This document shows, piece after piece, positions 18,039 to 26,175 of a DNA stretch of 64,000 nt (within the stretch, counting starts at the first letter, position 1; each line of letters begins with the position of its first letter). The stretch is taken from contig NZ_JAUFQG010000006.1 of NCBI RefSeq assembly GCF_030409605.1, positions 806,001-870,000 on the forward strand, written 5' to 3'. The notes beneath the pieces were generated by a model. It worked only from the letters and a program-made list of their open reading frames with translations. It searched no databases and was not told where the DNA came from. A program made the translations under genes and the position numbers. This DNA comes from Simiduia curdlanivorans (lineage in GTDB: Bacteria; Pseudomonadota; Gammaproteobacteria; Pseudomonadales; Cellvibrionaceae).

Positions 18039-19439
18039 ATGAAAAAAATAACCCAACGATTTTTCCAATTACATCAACAACTCGGTTTAGTGGTTAGCAT
18101 CGCGATTATTGCCTGGGCGCTAAGTGGCCTTTCGCATCCCGTTATCACAAGAATAAACCCGAGCCCGGTACAATTTACCGCACCGAGCGAAGCGCTACAT
18201 GCGCAAGCCTTTCACGCCGACAAGCTAAGCCAACAACTCGGCGCGATTGAAGCCTTGCGACTGTTCCATTTCTTCGGCAAAAATATTGCACGTGCACAAA
18301 CCGCCACCGGCACCTACTATCTCGACGCCGTTACACTTGAGCTGTTGCCAAATTTCGAACGCGATTACGCCGCGGCACTGGCGCGGTATTTTGTCGGCGA
18401 CGCCACCAGCGCCATCGAATCGATAACAATTATCGAGGCCTTTGACGAGGATTATTTAAACGTGAACCGGTTGCTACCGGTCACCCGGGTGAACTTTCAG
18501 CGCGACGATAATATGCGCGCCTACATAGACACCCAACAAGGCCGCTTAGCAACCTTGGTAGACGACAACAAGGCGGCAGCGGGTACTTTTTTTAGAGCCT
18601 TGCATACCTGGTCTTGGTGGCCGGCTAGCCCGATAAAAACGGCCGCGATGACCACGCTGCTGAGCCTCAGCTTACTGGTCATTGCCATGGGGCTTTGGCT
18701 CTACATTCAGCGCTGGCGCCAAGGCGTATTCCGCGCCAAGGCGCGTTGGTCGCGCAGCCGGCGCTGGCATGCCCACCTTAATGGCGGCACCGCAATTCTG
18801 GCGTTCTGCTTTGTGGCCAGCGGCTTACTGCATTTTCTGGTTAGCGAAGCAAGGCAAGCGAGCCCCAAACAAGTTGCGTCACTGGCGCCCAGTTCACTCA
18901 ACATTGCCGATAATATTGTCGACGCCCAGTGGGTCAGCAGTGGCAAGCTCGGATTGTGGCGCTTGCAAACATCGCAACCGGACACTCAAACCCAAGCGCG
19001 CGCCCACCACGGTGGCGCGAAACCCGAGCGCTCGAATATCGTTTATCAACGCGGCGCTGGCGAACAAATCGAGGATGGCGAAAATCAATTGGCCGCCGCT
19101 ATGGCGCAAGGTTGGCAGCAGGGGGAAATCCAAAAATTATCGCCCCAAACGCACTTTAGTCACGATTACGGCTTCATTAATAAACGCCTGCCGGTGACCA
19201 AGGTAAGCTATGAAGATGGCACCCTGTTGTTTGTGGAAGTGCAAACCAACACCTTAGCCGCGCGAGTAACCCCGTTAGATACCCTTGAAGGCTACAGCTT
19301 TGGCTACCTACACAAGTGGCATTTTTTGGATGGGCTGGGGAAAAATACCCGGGACGCACTGCTGGCCTTAGTGGCCCTTCTCATCGCCGTAGGCACCAGC
19401 CTTGGGCTCTACCGATACAGCCAAAAATCAAGCAAGTAA
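18039..19439 (+). CDS. PepSY-associated transmembrane protein
   Basis: A 466-aa inner-membrane protein with PepSY_TM-family architecture. An N-terminal transmembrane segment (LGLVVSIAIIAWALSGL, with the HQQLGL lead-in) is followed by periplasmic PepSY-like regions, a pair of central helices (TTLLSLSLLVIAMGLWLYI and an adjoining segment with HAHLNGGTAIL) and a C-terminal helix (LLALVALLIAVGTSLGLY). Such proteins are regularly encoded beside TonB siderophore receptors and are thought to reduce or process the imported iron complex. It follows the receptor by 126 bases. The ATG at 18039 begins the basic MKKITQRF sequence and is preferred over an upstream in-frame start at 17943. Confidence 0.82.
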   Translation: MKKITQRFFQLHQQLGLVVSIAIIAWALSGLSHPVITRINPSPVQFTAPSEALHAQAFHADKLSQQLGAIEALRLFHFFGKNIARAQTATGTYYLDAVTLELLPNFERDYAAALARYFVGDATSAIESITIIEAFDEDYLNVNRLLPVTRVNFQRDDNMRAYIDTQQGRLATLVDDNKAAAGTFFRALHTWSWWPASPIKTAAMTTLLSLSLLVIAMGLWLYIQRWRQGVFRAKARWSRSRRWHAHLNGGTAILAFCFVASGLLHFLVSEARQASPKQVASLAPSSLNIADNIVDAQWVSSGKLGLWRLQTSQPDTQTQARAHHGGAKPERSNIVYQRGAGEQIEDGENQLAAAMAQGWQQGEIQKLSPQTHFSHDYGFINKRLPVTKVSYEDGTLLFVEVQTNTLAARVTPLDTLEGYSFGYLHKWHFLDGLGKNTRDALLALVALLIAVGTSLGLYRYSQKSSK

Positions 19440-19743
19440 GGGCCCAATTTGGCTCGGGTTAACCGAGCCGGAAAATAACCGGAAACTCAACAAACCTGTT
19501 ATTTATTGCAACAAATGTGCAAAAGCGGCTATTTTGTACTAAATTTTTAGCTGAGACGCTTTATTTCGTCCGCGAAAACCCCTAAAGTGCCCTCACTCGG
19601 CACCCGAGGATTATGACCCTTGGCCCCAAAATGGCCATGCTCGTGCATCGCTGGCAAAACCCTGCCCGCGCCCACCGAGCATTAAAGGTTGTAATCAACA
19701 CCCAGGGGCCACTCCATATTCACTAACGATCAAAAATCGACTT
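19440..19743. other. intergenic region with a terminator-like palindrome
   Basis: 304 bases without a gene. A GGCTCGG/CCGAGCC stem (19451-19469) just after the PepSY gene could end the receptor operon, although no T-run follows. The rest is ordinary spacer; no tRNA or open frame was recognised. Confidence 0.6.
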
Positions 19744-20226
19744 ATGGCTAATTACATACCCGACAGTACCGACCGCAAAATCCTAGACATTCTCCAGGGC
19801 AACGCAACTATCCCCAATATCGAATTAGCCGATAAAGTCTGCCTTTCACCTTCGCCCTGCTCGCGCCGCGTGAAGAACCTGCGCGACGAAGGCTTTATTC
19901 GCCAGGCAGTGACCCTATTGGAGCCATCAAAAGTTGGCCTACCCGTGAGTGTGTTCATTCAAGTCACCCTAAATCACCAAGTCAAAAGTGAATTAGAAAC
20001 CTTCGAAAACACCGTGAACGAATGGCAAGAAGTGATGGAGTGCTATTTAATGACCGGCGATTTCGACTATTTGATTCGCGTCGTGGTGCCAGATTTACAA
20101 ACCTACCAACGCTTCTTAGATGACAAGCTAACCCAAGTACCCGGCATCGATCACATCAAGTCGAGCTTCTCCATCAAACAAGTTCGCTATAAAACCGAAC
20201 TGCCGTTGGAATTTATGCCGCGCTAA
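19744..20226 (+). CDS. Lrp/AsnC-family transcriptional regulator
   Basis: A 160-aa Lrp/AsnC protein with an N-terminal HTH (STDRKILDILQGNATIPNIELADKV, LSPSPCSRRVKNLRDEGFI) and a C-terminal RAM domain (VMECYLMTGDFDYLIRVVV). It is distinct from the putA-linked regulator. With the regulator at 21208 it flanks a secreted metallopeptidase on the same strand. The second helix has SPSPCSRR where the typical Lrp motif is SPTPCLER. The ligand is unknown, but an amino acid is likely for this family. Confidence 0.88.
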   Translation: MANYIPDSTDRKILDILQGNATIPNIELADKVCLSPSPCSRRVKNLRDEGFIRQAVTLLEPSKVGLPVSVFIQVTLNHQVKSELETFENTVNEWQEVMECYLMTGDFDYLIRVVVPDLQTYQRFLDDKLTQVPGIDHIKSSFSIKQVRYKTELPLEFMPR

Positions 20227-20236
20227 GGCTTCATTC

Positions 20237-20256
20237 GCCCTCCCTACTGGGAGGGC
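20237..20256. terminator. GC-rich hairpin after the Lrp gene
   Basis: A perfect GCCCTCCC/GGGAGGGC stem with a TACT loop ten bases after the stop codon. There is no T-run, so it may be an attenuator or an mRNA 3' stabiliser rather than a full terminator. Confidence 0.5.
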
Positions 20257-20274
20257 ATTAGGCACTCAGGGACG

Positions 20275-21129
20275 ATGAAACAATTTTTACTCCTCACCAG
20301 CCTGCTGCTTTTCATCGCACCCCTTGCGGCAGAAACCATCCTTCACTGCAAAAGCGCTAACGGCAAACCGATTTTTACCGATGACCCGCGTAAATGTGGC
20401 AAAGCGCCTGTAACTGAACACACCGTTGAGCTCAAGAATACCCACAACCAATACGGTGCGCTGGAATCTAAGGAATACTTCAATTACGCCAACCGCGCCC
20501 ACACCCGCCTTGACGGCTATGCCATCGCTATTATTGTCGAATCTGAGTTACTCAGCACACAACCCGAACTCACCCGCAAGGCAGCCGATCGGCTCAGCCA
20601 AAAAGTAGCGCAAGCGCTGGCGATACTGCCGGCCCAACACCGGGCCCAATTTAACAACATTCGCTATTACATCTTCAGCGGCACCGGCTCAAGCTACGGC
20701 GGAAAAGACAGCGGGCTTTGGTACTTTGCCAAAAACAACCGGATTTCCAAGCGCTTTGACGACAGTATTGTGGTCAATTCAGCCGCCAACTTTATGGCAA
20801 TGAGCGACAAATCCGCGCTCGCGGTGATCATTCACGAGTTGGCGCACGGCTTCCACCGCTACCATTGGCGGCGCTTAAGCCAGCTTTCACAACAAAGTTA
20901 CACGCTGGCAAAACAGCAAAAGCTCTATACCAACCTACAATCCGACTCGGGCCGGTTGATTGAACAGGCCTATGCACTGAAGAACCACCGCGAATATTTT
21001 GCTGAGCTATCGGCGAAATTCTTTGCCGAGCACTTCTACCCACCTACCAATAGGCAGGGTTTGAAACGCTATGACCCACAAGGTTATCGGCTAATGGAAA
21101 CAGCCTGGTTTTACATTGAGGCGCAATGA
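20275..21129 (+). CDS. secreted HExxH zinc metallopeptidase-like protein (DUF4124-like N-terminus)
   Basis: A 284-aa exported protein. A signal peptide (residues 1-20) precedes a DUF4124-like segment (ILHCKSANGKPIFTDDPRKCG), and the C-terminal half has IIHELAHGFHRY, a classic HExxH zinc site. About 45 residues later REYFAELSAKFF could provide the third (Glu) ligand, as in gluzincins of the anthrax-lethal-factor-like (ATLF) type. It probably cleaves peptides in the periplasm or outside the cell. It sits between two Lrp/AsnC regulators in one orientation, so amino-acid or peptide-responsive control is plausible. Confidence 0.7.
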   Translation: MKQFLLLTSLLLFIAPLAAETILHCKSANGKPIFTDDPRKCGKAPVTEHTVELKNTHNQYGALESKEYFNYANRAHTRLDGYAIAIIVESELLSTQPELTRKAADRLSQKVAQALAILPAQHRAQFNNIRYYIFSGTGSSYGGKDSGLWYFAKNNRISKRFDDSIVVNSAANFMAMSDKSALAVIIHELAHGFHRYHWRRLSQLSQQSYTLAKQQKLYTNLQSDSGRLIEQAYALKNHREYFAELSAKFFAEHFYPPTNRQGLKRYDPQGYRLMETAWFYIEAQ

Positions 21130-21207
21130 CATGTTCCCCAGCCCAGATGCCCATGGTAAACTTTAGGACGAATATCACTTTAAAACCCCTGCATTAGGAC
21201 AAGCGCC

Positions 21208-21663
21208 ATGCTCGATGAGTTTGATCGCAAGATTCTGAGAACCCTCCAGGAAAACGCTGATTACTCTATGGCGGAGCTTGGCGACAAAGTCGGCCTATCG
21301 CACACGCCTTGCTGGCGCCGGATTAAAAAGCTTGAAGCCGATGGCATAATCAAACAAAAAGTAACGCTGTTAGACCCCAAGCAACTCGGTCTGGGCGTGA
21401 CGGTGTACGCCTACATCACCATAAAAAGTCACGATGAGGCCAGCCTAGATGATTTCGAAAATGGCGTGCAAGACGTCGCCGAAATAGTCGAGTGCTACTC
21501 AACCAGCGGCGAAAAAGATTACGTGCTGCGGGTGGTAGTCGACAGCGTAGAACACTACGAACAACTGTTGAAAAAGACCATCGTGCACCTGCCCAATGTC
21601 GCCTCGGTGAATTCAACCTTTGCGCTCAAGCAAGTGAAATACACCACCTCCCTACCGCTTTAA
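21208..21663 (+). CDS. Lrp/AsnC-family transcriptional regulator
   Basis: A 151-aa Lrp/AsnC protein with an N-terminal HTH (LDEFDRKILRTLQENADYSMAELGDKV, LSHTPCWRRIKKLEADGII) and a RAM domain (IVECYSTSGEKDYVLRVVV). It is the third member of this family within 11.6 kb and the smallest. GGACAAGCGCC precedes the ATG. Its HTH carries SHTPCWRR, as in the Lrp subgroup next to transport or peptidase genes. It lies 78 bases after the metallopeptidase and may be co-transcribed with it. Confidence 0.88.
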   Translation: MLDEFDRKILRTLQENADYSMAELGDKVGLSHTPCWRRIKKLEADGIIKQKVTLLDPKQLGLGVTVYAYITIKSHDEASLDDFENGVQDVAEIVECYSTSGEKDYVLRVVVDSVEHYEQLLKKTIVHLPNVASVNSTFALKQVKYTTSLPL

Positions 21664-21697
21664 GTGGTTACCTCTACATAGATTTTGGATCACCCAT

Positions 21698-21724
21698 AAA
21701 AAAAGCCCGCCTTGTGGGCGGGCT
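21698..21724 (-). terminator. hairpin with T-run on the minus strand
   Basis: An AGCCCGCC/GGCGGGCT stem with a TTGTG loop has seven A on its left, so it is a strong intrinsic terminator for minus-strand transcription. In the plus direction it lacks a T-run. No minus-strand gene ends here, which is unusual. Confidence 0.65.
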
Positions 21725-22042
21725 GATCTATATCGAATGAAAACGCTTTAGCGGCTCAGGGGGTCGTCCTTCGCCTGTTCTGCTCCCATTCAATTCATCT
21801 ACTAAACCAAGTCCATCTAAAGGAGACACATGACTAGCATCAACTAAAAGTTAAACGTTAAAAGTTTCAATCGCAACCTTTAGTCAACCTAACTTTATTT
21901 ATAGCAGCTCCACCGCAAACTACCAGCCATCAATCTAAATGCATCCTCAATTGTGACTGATTAGCCACTTTTTAGCCTTGTAACTTACCTACCAGTAGGT
22001 TAATTTGGCGCTAACTTACCAACTAGATGGTTAATTAGCACC
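21725..22042 (+). promoter_or_regulatory. TetR-OYE control region with duplicated operator
   Basis: The region upstream of the TetR gene holds two near-identical 25-bp sites at 21981-22005 and 22012-22036, both of the form TAACTTACC-N8-GGTTAATT and 31 bp apart centre to centre. The first contains a palindromic ACCTACCAGTAGGT core. They end seven bases before the TetR start and are very likely autoregulatory operators. Further left, AAGGAGACAC precedes a five-codon frame (ATG at 21830, MTSIN) that could be a leader peptide or a gene remnant. Confidence 0.65.
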
Positions 22043-22621
22043 ATGGTTCAAACCCGCTCGCGCAACCGCAAAGAAGAAATTCTAGAGCTCGCCATAACCC
22101 TGCTGCAAACCAAGGGCTTTGAAAGCTTTAGCTATCAAGACCTATCTAGCGCCATGGGTATTACCAAGGCCAGCATTCACCACCATTTCCCGCGCAAGGA
22201 AGACTTAGGTGTAGCGCTGTGCCAATGGATAAAGACCTGGCACGAGCAGCGTTTTCAGCAGGCCAAAACAGAATTTCCCGACCCTTGGCAGCGGCTCGAT
22301 GCCTACCTGAACTGGTCTTTGCAATACGCCAAGGGCGCCAACAAAATTTGTCCGCTAAGTTCTTTACAGGCGGATATCAACTTGCTGCCAGTCTCAATGT
22401 GCCAATCAATCGCCGAGTTAGATCAACACGAAATTGATTTTATCTCGTCCATTTTGGCAGACGGGCGGGCAAAAAAAACCATGCACTTTTTAGGCGACGC
22501 CAACCACCAGGCCATGCTACTGGTGCTCGCCTGTAAAGGTGCACTGCAATATTCCCGTATCCACGGCCTCGAAGTCTTTGAGCAGGTCATGGCGCAATAC
22601 AAAAACACCCTTAAAATTTAG
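22043..22621 (+). CDS. TetR/AcrR-family repressor (NemR/AcuR-like)
   Basis: A 192-aa TetR-family regulator with an N-terminal HTH (KEEILELAITLLQTKGFESFSYQDLSSAMGITKASIHHHF) and a C-terminal ligand domain. The segment KICPLSSLQAD carries a cysteine in the same position and setting as the electrophile-sensing cysteine of NemR-type repressors, so induction by reactive aldehydes, quinones or unsaturated compounds is plausible. It is 14 bases from the Old Yellow Enzyme gene and preceded by two matching operators, which is the nemRA-like arrangement. Confidence 0.88.
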   Translation: MVQTRSRNRKEEILELAITLLQTKGFESFSYQDLSSAMGITKASIHHHFPRKEDLGVALCQWIKTWHEQRFQQAKTEFPDPWQRLDAYLNWSLQYAKGANKICPLSSLQADINLLPVSMCQSIAELDQHEIDFISSILADGRAKKTMHFLGDANHQAMLLVLACKGALQYSRIHGLEVFEQVMAQYKNTLKI

Positions 22622-22635
22622 AGGTAGCGGTAACA

Positions 22636-23736
22636 ATGACTCAGCTTGATGCATTATTTTCACCCTTTACACTTGGCCCACTTCAGCTCGCTAACCGCAT
22701 CGTTATGGCACCCATGACGCGCCAGTTCTCACCGGGCAATATACCCAATGATCTCGTGGTGGATTACTACAAGCGCCGCGCCGAAGGCGGTGTGGGTTTA
22801 ATCATTACCGAGGGCACTTGCATCGGTCACAAAGCCGCCAACGGCTACGAAAACGTGCCTTACTTCTACGGTGAAAAAGCCTTAGCTGGCTGGAAAAAAG
22901 TAGTCGATGCCGTACACGGCGCCGGCGGAAAAATCATGCCACAACTTTGGCATGTGGGCTCGGTACGCAAAGAAGGCATGGAGCCGGATGGCGCAGTACC
23001 GGGCTTTGGCCCGTCTGGCTTAGTCGCACCGGGCAAGAAAAAATGTCATGAAATGACCAAAGCCGATATTGCGGAAGTCGTCACCGCCTACGCAGACGCG
23101 GCACGCGAGGCCATGAATTTAGGTTTCGACGGCGTAGAAATTCACGGCGCCCACGGCTATTTGATCGACCAGTTTTTCTGGGCTGGTATGAACGAACGCA
23201 CCGACGAATACGGTGGCGACCTCGCCGCACGCACTCGCTTTGCCGTTGAAGTTATTCAAGCCGTACGCGCCGCTACCGCACCAGACTTTCCCATCGTGTT
23301 TCGCTTCTCGCAGTGGAAAATGCAGGATTACAACGCGCGTTTAGCCAACACACCCGAAGAGCTAGAAAGTTTTCTAATGCCACTTTCTGACGCTGGCGTG
23401 GATATTTTTCACTGCTCAACGCGACGCTTTTGGGAAGTTGAATTCGAGGGTTCGACACTAAACCTCGCCGGCTGGACCAGAAAAATCACCGGCAAGCCCG
23501 CAATCACCGTGGGTAGTGTCGGCTTAAATAAACCCTTTGTAGACGAAGAGAAAAAAGGTTTCTCCGGTGGCGAACCCGCCTCCATCGACAACCTGTTAAC
23601 GATGTTAAACAACAAGGAATTTGACTTAGTGGCTGTCGGTCGCGCGTTAATAGCCAATCCAGATTGGCCATTGCGCTTGAAGCAAAACAAAACCATTGAA
23701 GCTTACGATTTAGAGCAATTGATGAAGCTCGTTTAA
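22636..23736 (+). CDS. Old Yellow Enzyme-family NADH:flavin oxidoreductase
   Basis: A 366-aa FMN-dependent ene-reductase. It opens with LFSPFTLGPLQLANRIVMAPMTR. The FMN/substrate site is seen in QLWHVG, the HGAHGYLIDQFFW active-site His/Asn-type pair and DEYGGDLAARTRF, and the C-terminus has VAVGRALIANPDWPLRL. It reduces activated C=C bonds or nitro groups and detoxifies electrophiles in the cytoplasm. The internal insert (GFSGGEPASIDNLLTMLNN) is common in this subgroup. It is the second gene of the TetR operon and is followed by a hairpin at 23745. Confidence 0.92.
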   Translation: MTQLDALFSPFTLGPLQLANRIVMAPMTRQFSPGNIPNDLVVDYYKRRAEGGVGLIITEGTCIGHKAANGYENVPYFYGEKALAGWKKVVDAVHGAGGKIMPQLWHVGSVRKEGMEPDGAVPGFGPSGLVAPGKKKCHEMTKADIAEVVTAYADAAREAMNLGFDGVEIHGAHGYLIDQFFWAGMNERTDEYGGDLAARTRFAVEVIQAVRAATAPDFPIVFRFSQWKMQDYNARLANTPEELESFLMPLSDAGVDIFHCSTRRFWEVEFEGSTLNLAGWTRKITGKPAITVGSVGLNKPFVDEEKKGFSGGEPASIDNLLTMLNNKEFDLVAVGRALIANPDWPLRLKQNKTIEAYDLEQLMKLV

Positions 23737-23744
23737 GTAAATCA

Positions 23745-23776
23745 TGCTGCATACCACCACAGGGCGGTATGCAGCA
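23745..23776 (+). terminator. hairpin after the Old Yellow Enzyme gene
   Basis: An 11-bp TGCTGCATACC/GGTATGCAGCA stem with a 10-base loop lies nine bases after the stop. Only a short A/G-rich tail follows, so its strength as a terminator is uncertain. Confidence 0.6.
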
Positions 23777-23805
23777 AAGTCCTGACACCTAAGCCACTTT
23801 CGGCC

Positions 23806-24516
23806 TCAATTATCGTTAAATTGCGCCTGTAACCGCGCCAACTGCTTTTCTACTTTTCGGTGCTGGCGCTCGAGATCAGTTAGCGCAGCCCGATGCAATT
23901 TAATATCCTCTAACGCTTGCGTGCGCTGACTTGCGGAGCTTTTATCACTCACAATTAAGGCCTCAGAGTCGGCAATCAAATCCAGCTCCAGCTGCATTTG
24001 ATGATCTATTCCGTGCAAAGACTCTTCTAACTCACGAATTTCCTGCGCCATTTCGAAGCGAACATAACCATCCGCATAACCGGCACTGAAGTCGCGAAAA
24101 TCTTCGTGTGGGCAATTAGCGTTAACGGCCGCGCCACGGGCACCCAATTCATAGCCTTTGTCATAGGTACAATAGCGAATTAAGCCGGCAAAATAACCGT
24201 CCTCAAAACGCTCATAACGGCTACTCGGGCACTGATTGTTGTAGTTAGCGCCAGCTCGACCAAGCTCCATGCCACGCTCGTAAATACAGTACTCATCAAT
24301 ACCCTGTTGGTGCCCCTGTTTAAAGGCACTGAAGTCCGCTTTGATCTGGTGCTTAGAGCAATCTTTCTGATAGTTCTCAAACGCCGTAGCACTCTGCCCC
24401 TTAGCCCCGTGCTGATACCCCACCGCACGCCAGTCGGCCACCTCGCACTCTTCTTTGTTCATGGTCGCGCAACTGGCCAATAACATCACTAAAGAGAAAT
24501 AGAGAAAATATTTCAT
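23806..24516 (-). CDS. DUF2799-type lipoprotein
   Basis: A 236-aa protein with a lipoprotein signal (MLLASCATMN; lipidated Cys near residue 17). Four related segments have the pattern G-x2-x-G-x-E/Q-G (YQHGAKGQS, FKQGHQQGIDEYC, YERGMELGRAG, YDKGYELGARGAA), as in DUF2799 proteins. The C-terminal 70 residues are charged and predicted coiled coil (LEESLHGIDHQ...LERQHRKVEKQLARLQ). Envelope location is likely and function unknown. The ATG at 24516 begins MKYFLYFSL; the ATG nine bases earlier is also possible. Confidence 0.75.
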   Translation of the reverse strand: MKYFLYFSLVMLLASCATMNKEECEVADWRAVGYQHGAKGQSATAFENYQKDCSKHQIKADFSAFKQGHQQGIDEYCIYERGMELGRAGANYNNQCPSSRYERFEDGYFAGLIRYCTYDKGYELGARGAAVNANCPHEDFRDFSAGYADGYVRFEMAQEIRELEESLHGIDHQMQLELDLIADSEALIVSDKSSASQRTQALEDIKLHRAALTDLERQHRKVEKQLARLQAQFNDN

Positions 24517-24629
24517 GGCGTTCATGCTCTTATTAAAATGTTGCCGTCACCTAGCTGGGCGTTAATGGACACAACAGCAGCTAGGCATACCGGAGAAACA
24601 ACCAAACGTCTGATCACAATGAATCAGCC

Positions 24630-25025
24630 TTACATCAAAAAACGCTCAACCGCGAGTGCAACAACGCCAGCAAGTGCTAACAAGCTCATGATTTTCCAAG
24701 TGCCAGCTGAACTTTCTAGCGCCGTCAAGCGCTCTTCTAAGGTCGCCGGTTTAGCGGCAACAGCGGCAGTTTTTGCTGGTTTGTTGTTACCTGAATTTTT
24801 ATTACCTGGGCTTTTGTTACCAACACCATCCAAAGGCATAACAGCTTCCGCCTGCGGGCCTTTATCCGAGTCTCTATCCTCGAATTCAACGGCCAACCCC
24901 TGACGAATGGGGCCATCGCCCTGCCACTCACTTTTATGAAAGAAGAAATCTTTACCGCTTTTATCGTCAGAAATAAAACCGAAGCCTTTACGGAAGTCGT
25001 AACGCTTAATTGTGCCTTTGGCCAT
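24630..25025 (-). CDS. cold-shock-domain protein with C-terminal membrane anchor
   Basis: A 131-aa protein. Residues 1-65 form a cold-shock domain with the nucleic-acid-binding motifs KGFGFIS and DFFFHKSEW. A low-complexity linker (NKSPGNKNSGNNKPAK), a short helix (TLEERLTALESSAGTW) and one hydrophobic segment (IMSLLALAGVVALAVERF) end the protein at the C-terminus. A tail-anchored RNA- or DNA-binding protein at the inner membrane is the natural reading. Classic CspA proteins are about 70 aa and soluble; CSD-plus-membrane fusions exist but usually carry several helices. It has its own start and no close operon partner. Confidence 0.8.
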   Translation of the reverse strand: MAKGTIKRYDFRKGFGFISDDKSGKDFFFHKSEWQGDGPIRQGLAVEFEDRDSDKGPQAEAVMPLDGVGNKSPGNKNSGNNKPAKTAAVAAKPATLEERLTALESSAGTWKIMSLLALAGVVALAVERFLM

Positions 25026-25181
25026 GCTTGTATCCTATTAATATGTAATGAAGGCAATAATGCCGATGTAAACTCTGGCTAAATTATGAAATGGTTGCCA
25101 GTGGTGATGTAAATATCCGTAATTCTAAGTATGTGTACCTTGTATAAATAACGCGCTTAGCATCTCAACTAACCTAGCCAT

Positions 25182-25724
25182 TTAGGCTGGATTGGAGTGA
25201 TTTATCATGCATGTATTAATATATTCCACGAATGACTCCCTATCAACGGAGCTTTCAAACGAAGAGGCTGGAAAGATTTGCGCCAGCATGGTATCCAAGG
25301 ATAAATAAACATTTCCCTGATACTGTTCGACGCCCTGAAGAGCCTCCCACTTATACACGCTAACTCCAAAGCGATTCGAGTCGGTTATGCCTGACTCATT
25401 AAATTCAATTTTTCTCTTACCAAGCATTAAACCATCTTCATTGGGCATAGATTTGCGCTCAATCTCCTTTAAGTTATTTATATATGCAAATACAAAAATA
25501 ACAAATGGAAACGCCATGGCTAAACCTGAAGGCCAGTGAAACTTAGATAAACTAAAATCATCAAATTGGAAGATGGTAAAAAACACTATCGCCACAACAA
25601 ACCAAACAACAAAATTAACAGCAAAAGATCGCACTCCTTTTGCCTTACGATTTGATAACCTTAAAAAGGCAAACCTACTGTAAGTTCTAAAATCGTCCGC
25701 TGAAACTGTAAACTCTCTTATCAA
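25182..25724 (-). CDS. YcxB-like membrane protein
   Basis: A 180-aa protein with an N-terminal cytoplasmic segment, two hydrophobic helices (AVNFVVWFVVAIVFFTIFQ and SGLAMAFPFVIFVFAYI) and a soluble C-terminal domain with IEFNESGITDSNRFGVSVYKWEALQGVEQYQGNVYLSLD in pieces, the pattern of YcxB-like C-terminal domains. Function unknown. It is noticeably more A/T-rich than its neighbours and lies next to a repeat-rich kilobase, so it may be acquired. Confidence 0.65.
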   Translation of the reverse strand: MIREFTVSADDFRTYSRFAFLRLSNRKAKGVRSFAVNFVVWFVVAIVFFTIFQFDDFSLSKFHWPSGLAMAFPFVIFVFAYINNLKEIERKSMPNEDGLMLGKRKIEFNESGITDSNRFGVSVYKWEALQGVEQYQGNVYLSLDTMLAQIFPASSFESSVDRESFVEYINTCMINHSNPA

Positions 25725-25950
25725 ATGAATAACCTATTTATTATTTATCTAATCGCGCCATGACGAACTAGAGCGCTCCACACTAGTAAAACTTAGCACC
25801 TGACTGACTAAAGGCTGGATTCTGTCACATTTCAGCAAGCTTGTGCTAACTATAGAGGCACTCAGCAGCGCTTCTGGCAAATATCTTAAGCCACACACTT
25901 CAAAGTGCTCTAACCAACCATTTTGTGACCCTAGCGACCTCAATGCACGA
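25725..25950. other. spacer upstream of the YcxB-like gene
   Basis: No convincing gene. It begins the repeat-rich region that reaches 26740; short frames here are chance. Confidence 0.5.
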
Positions 25951-26058
25951 CTGCAAGGACGCTGGAGTTAGAGCACCAAAAGTAGGCCCCCCTAGGCGAC
26001 GCACGATCCGTTGCCAAGGGCAGCATCGCCTAAAAGCACCTACTTTTGAGGCCGGTGC
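25951..26058. repeat. dispersed palindromic repeat A, copy 1
   Basis: The first 56 bases match copy 2 at 46975-47029 with about eight differences. The element is a nested palindrome: GCACC (25973) pairs with GGTGC (26054), CAAAAGTAGG (25977) with CCTACTTTTG (26039), and AGGCGA (25994) with TCGCCT (26026). That gives an imperfect ~86-nt stem-loop or cruciform with no coding content. Confidence 0.75.
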
Positions 26059-26175
26059 GGGAGAACGATTTGTTGGATGGTTAAGTAATATGTTTGGAGC
26101 GTACACCAAGCGAGCGCTTTAACCGAAACTTGGGAAGCTGGTTGAACTCATATCTATGATCTGCCCAACTTTCAA

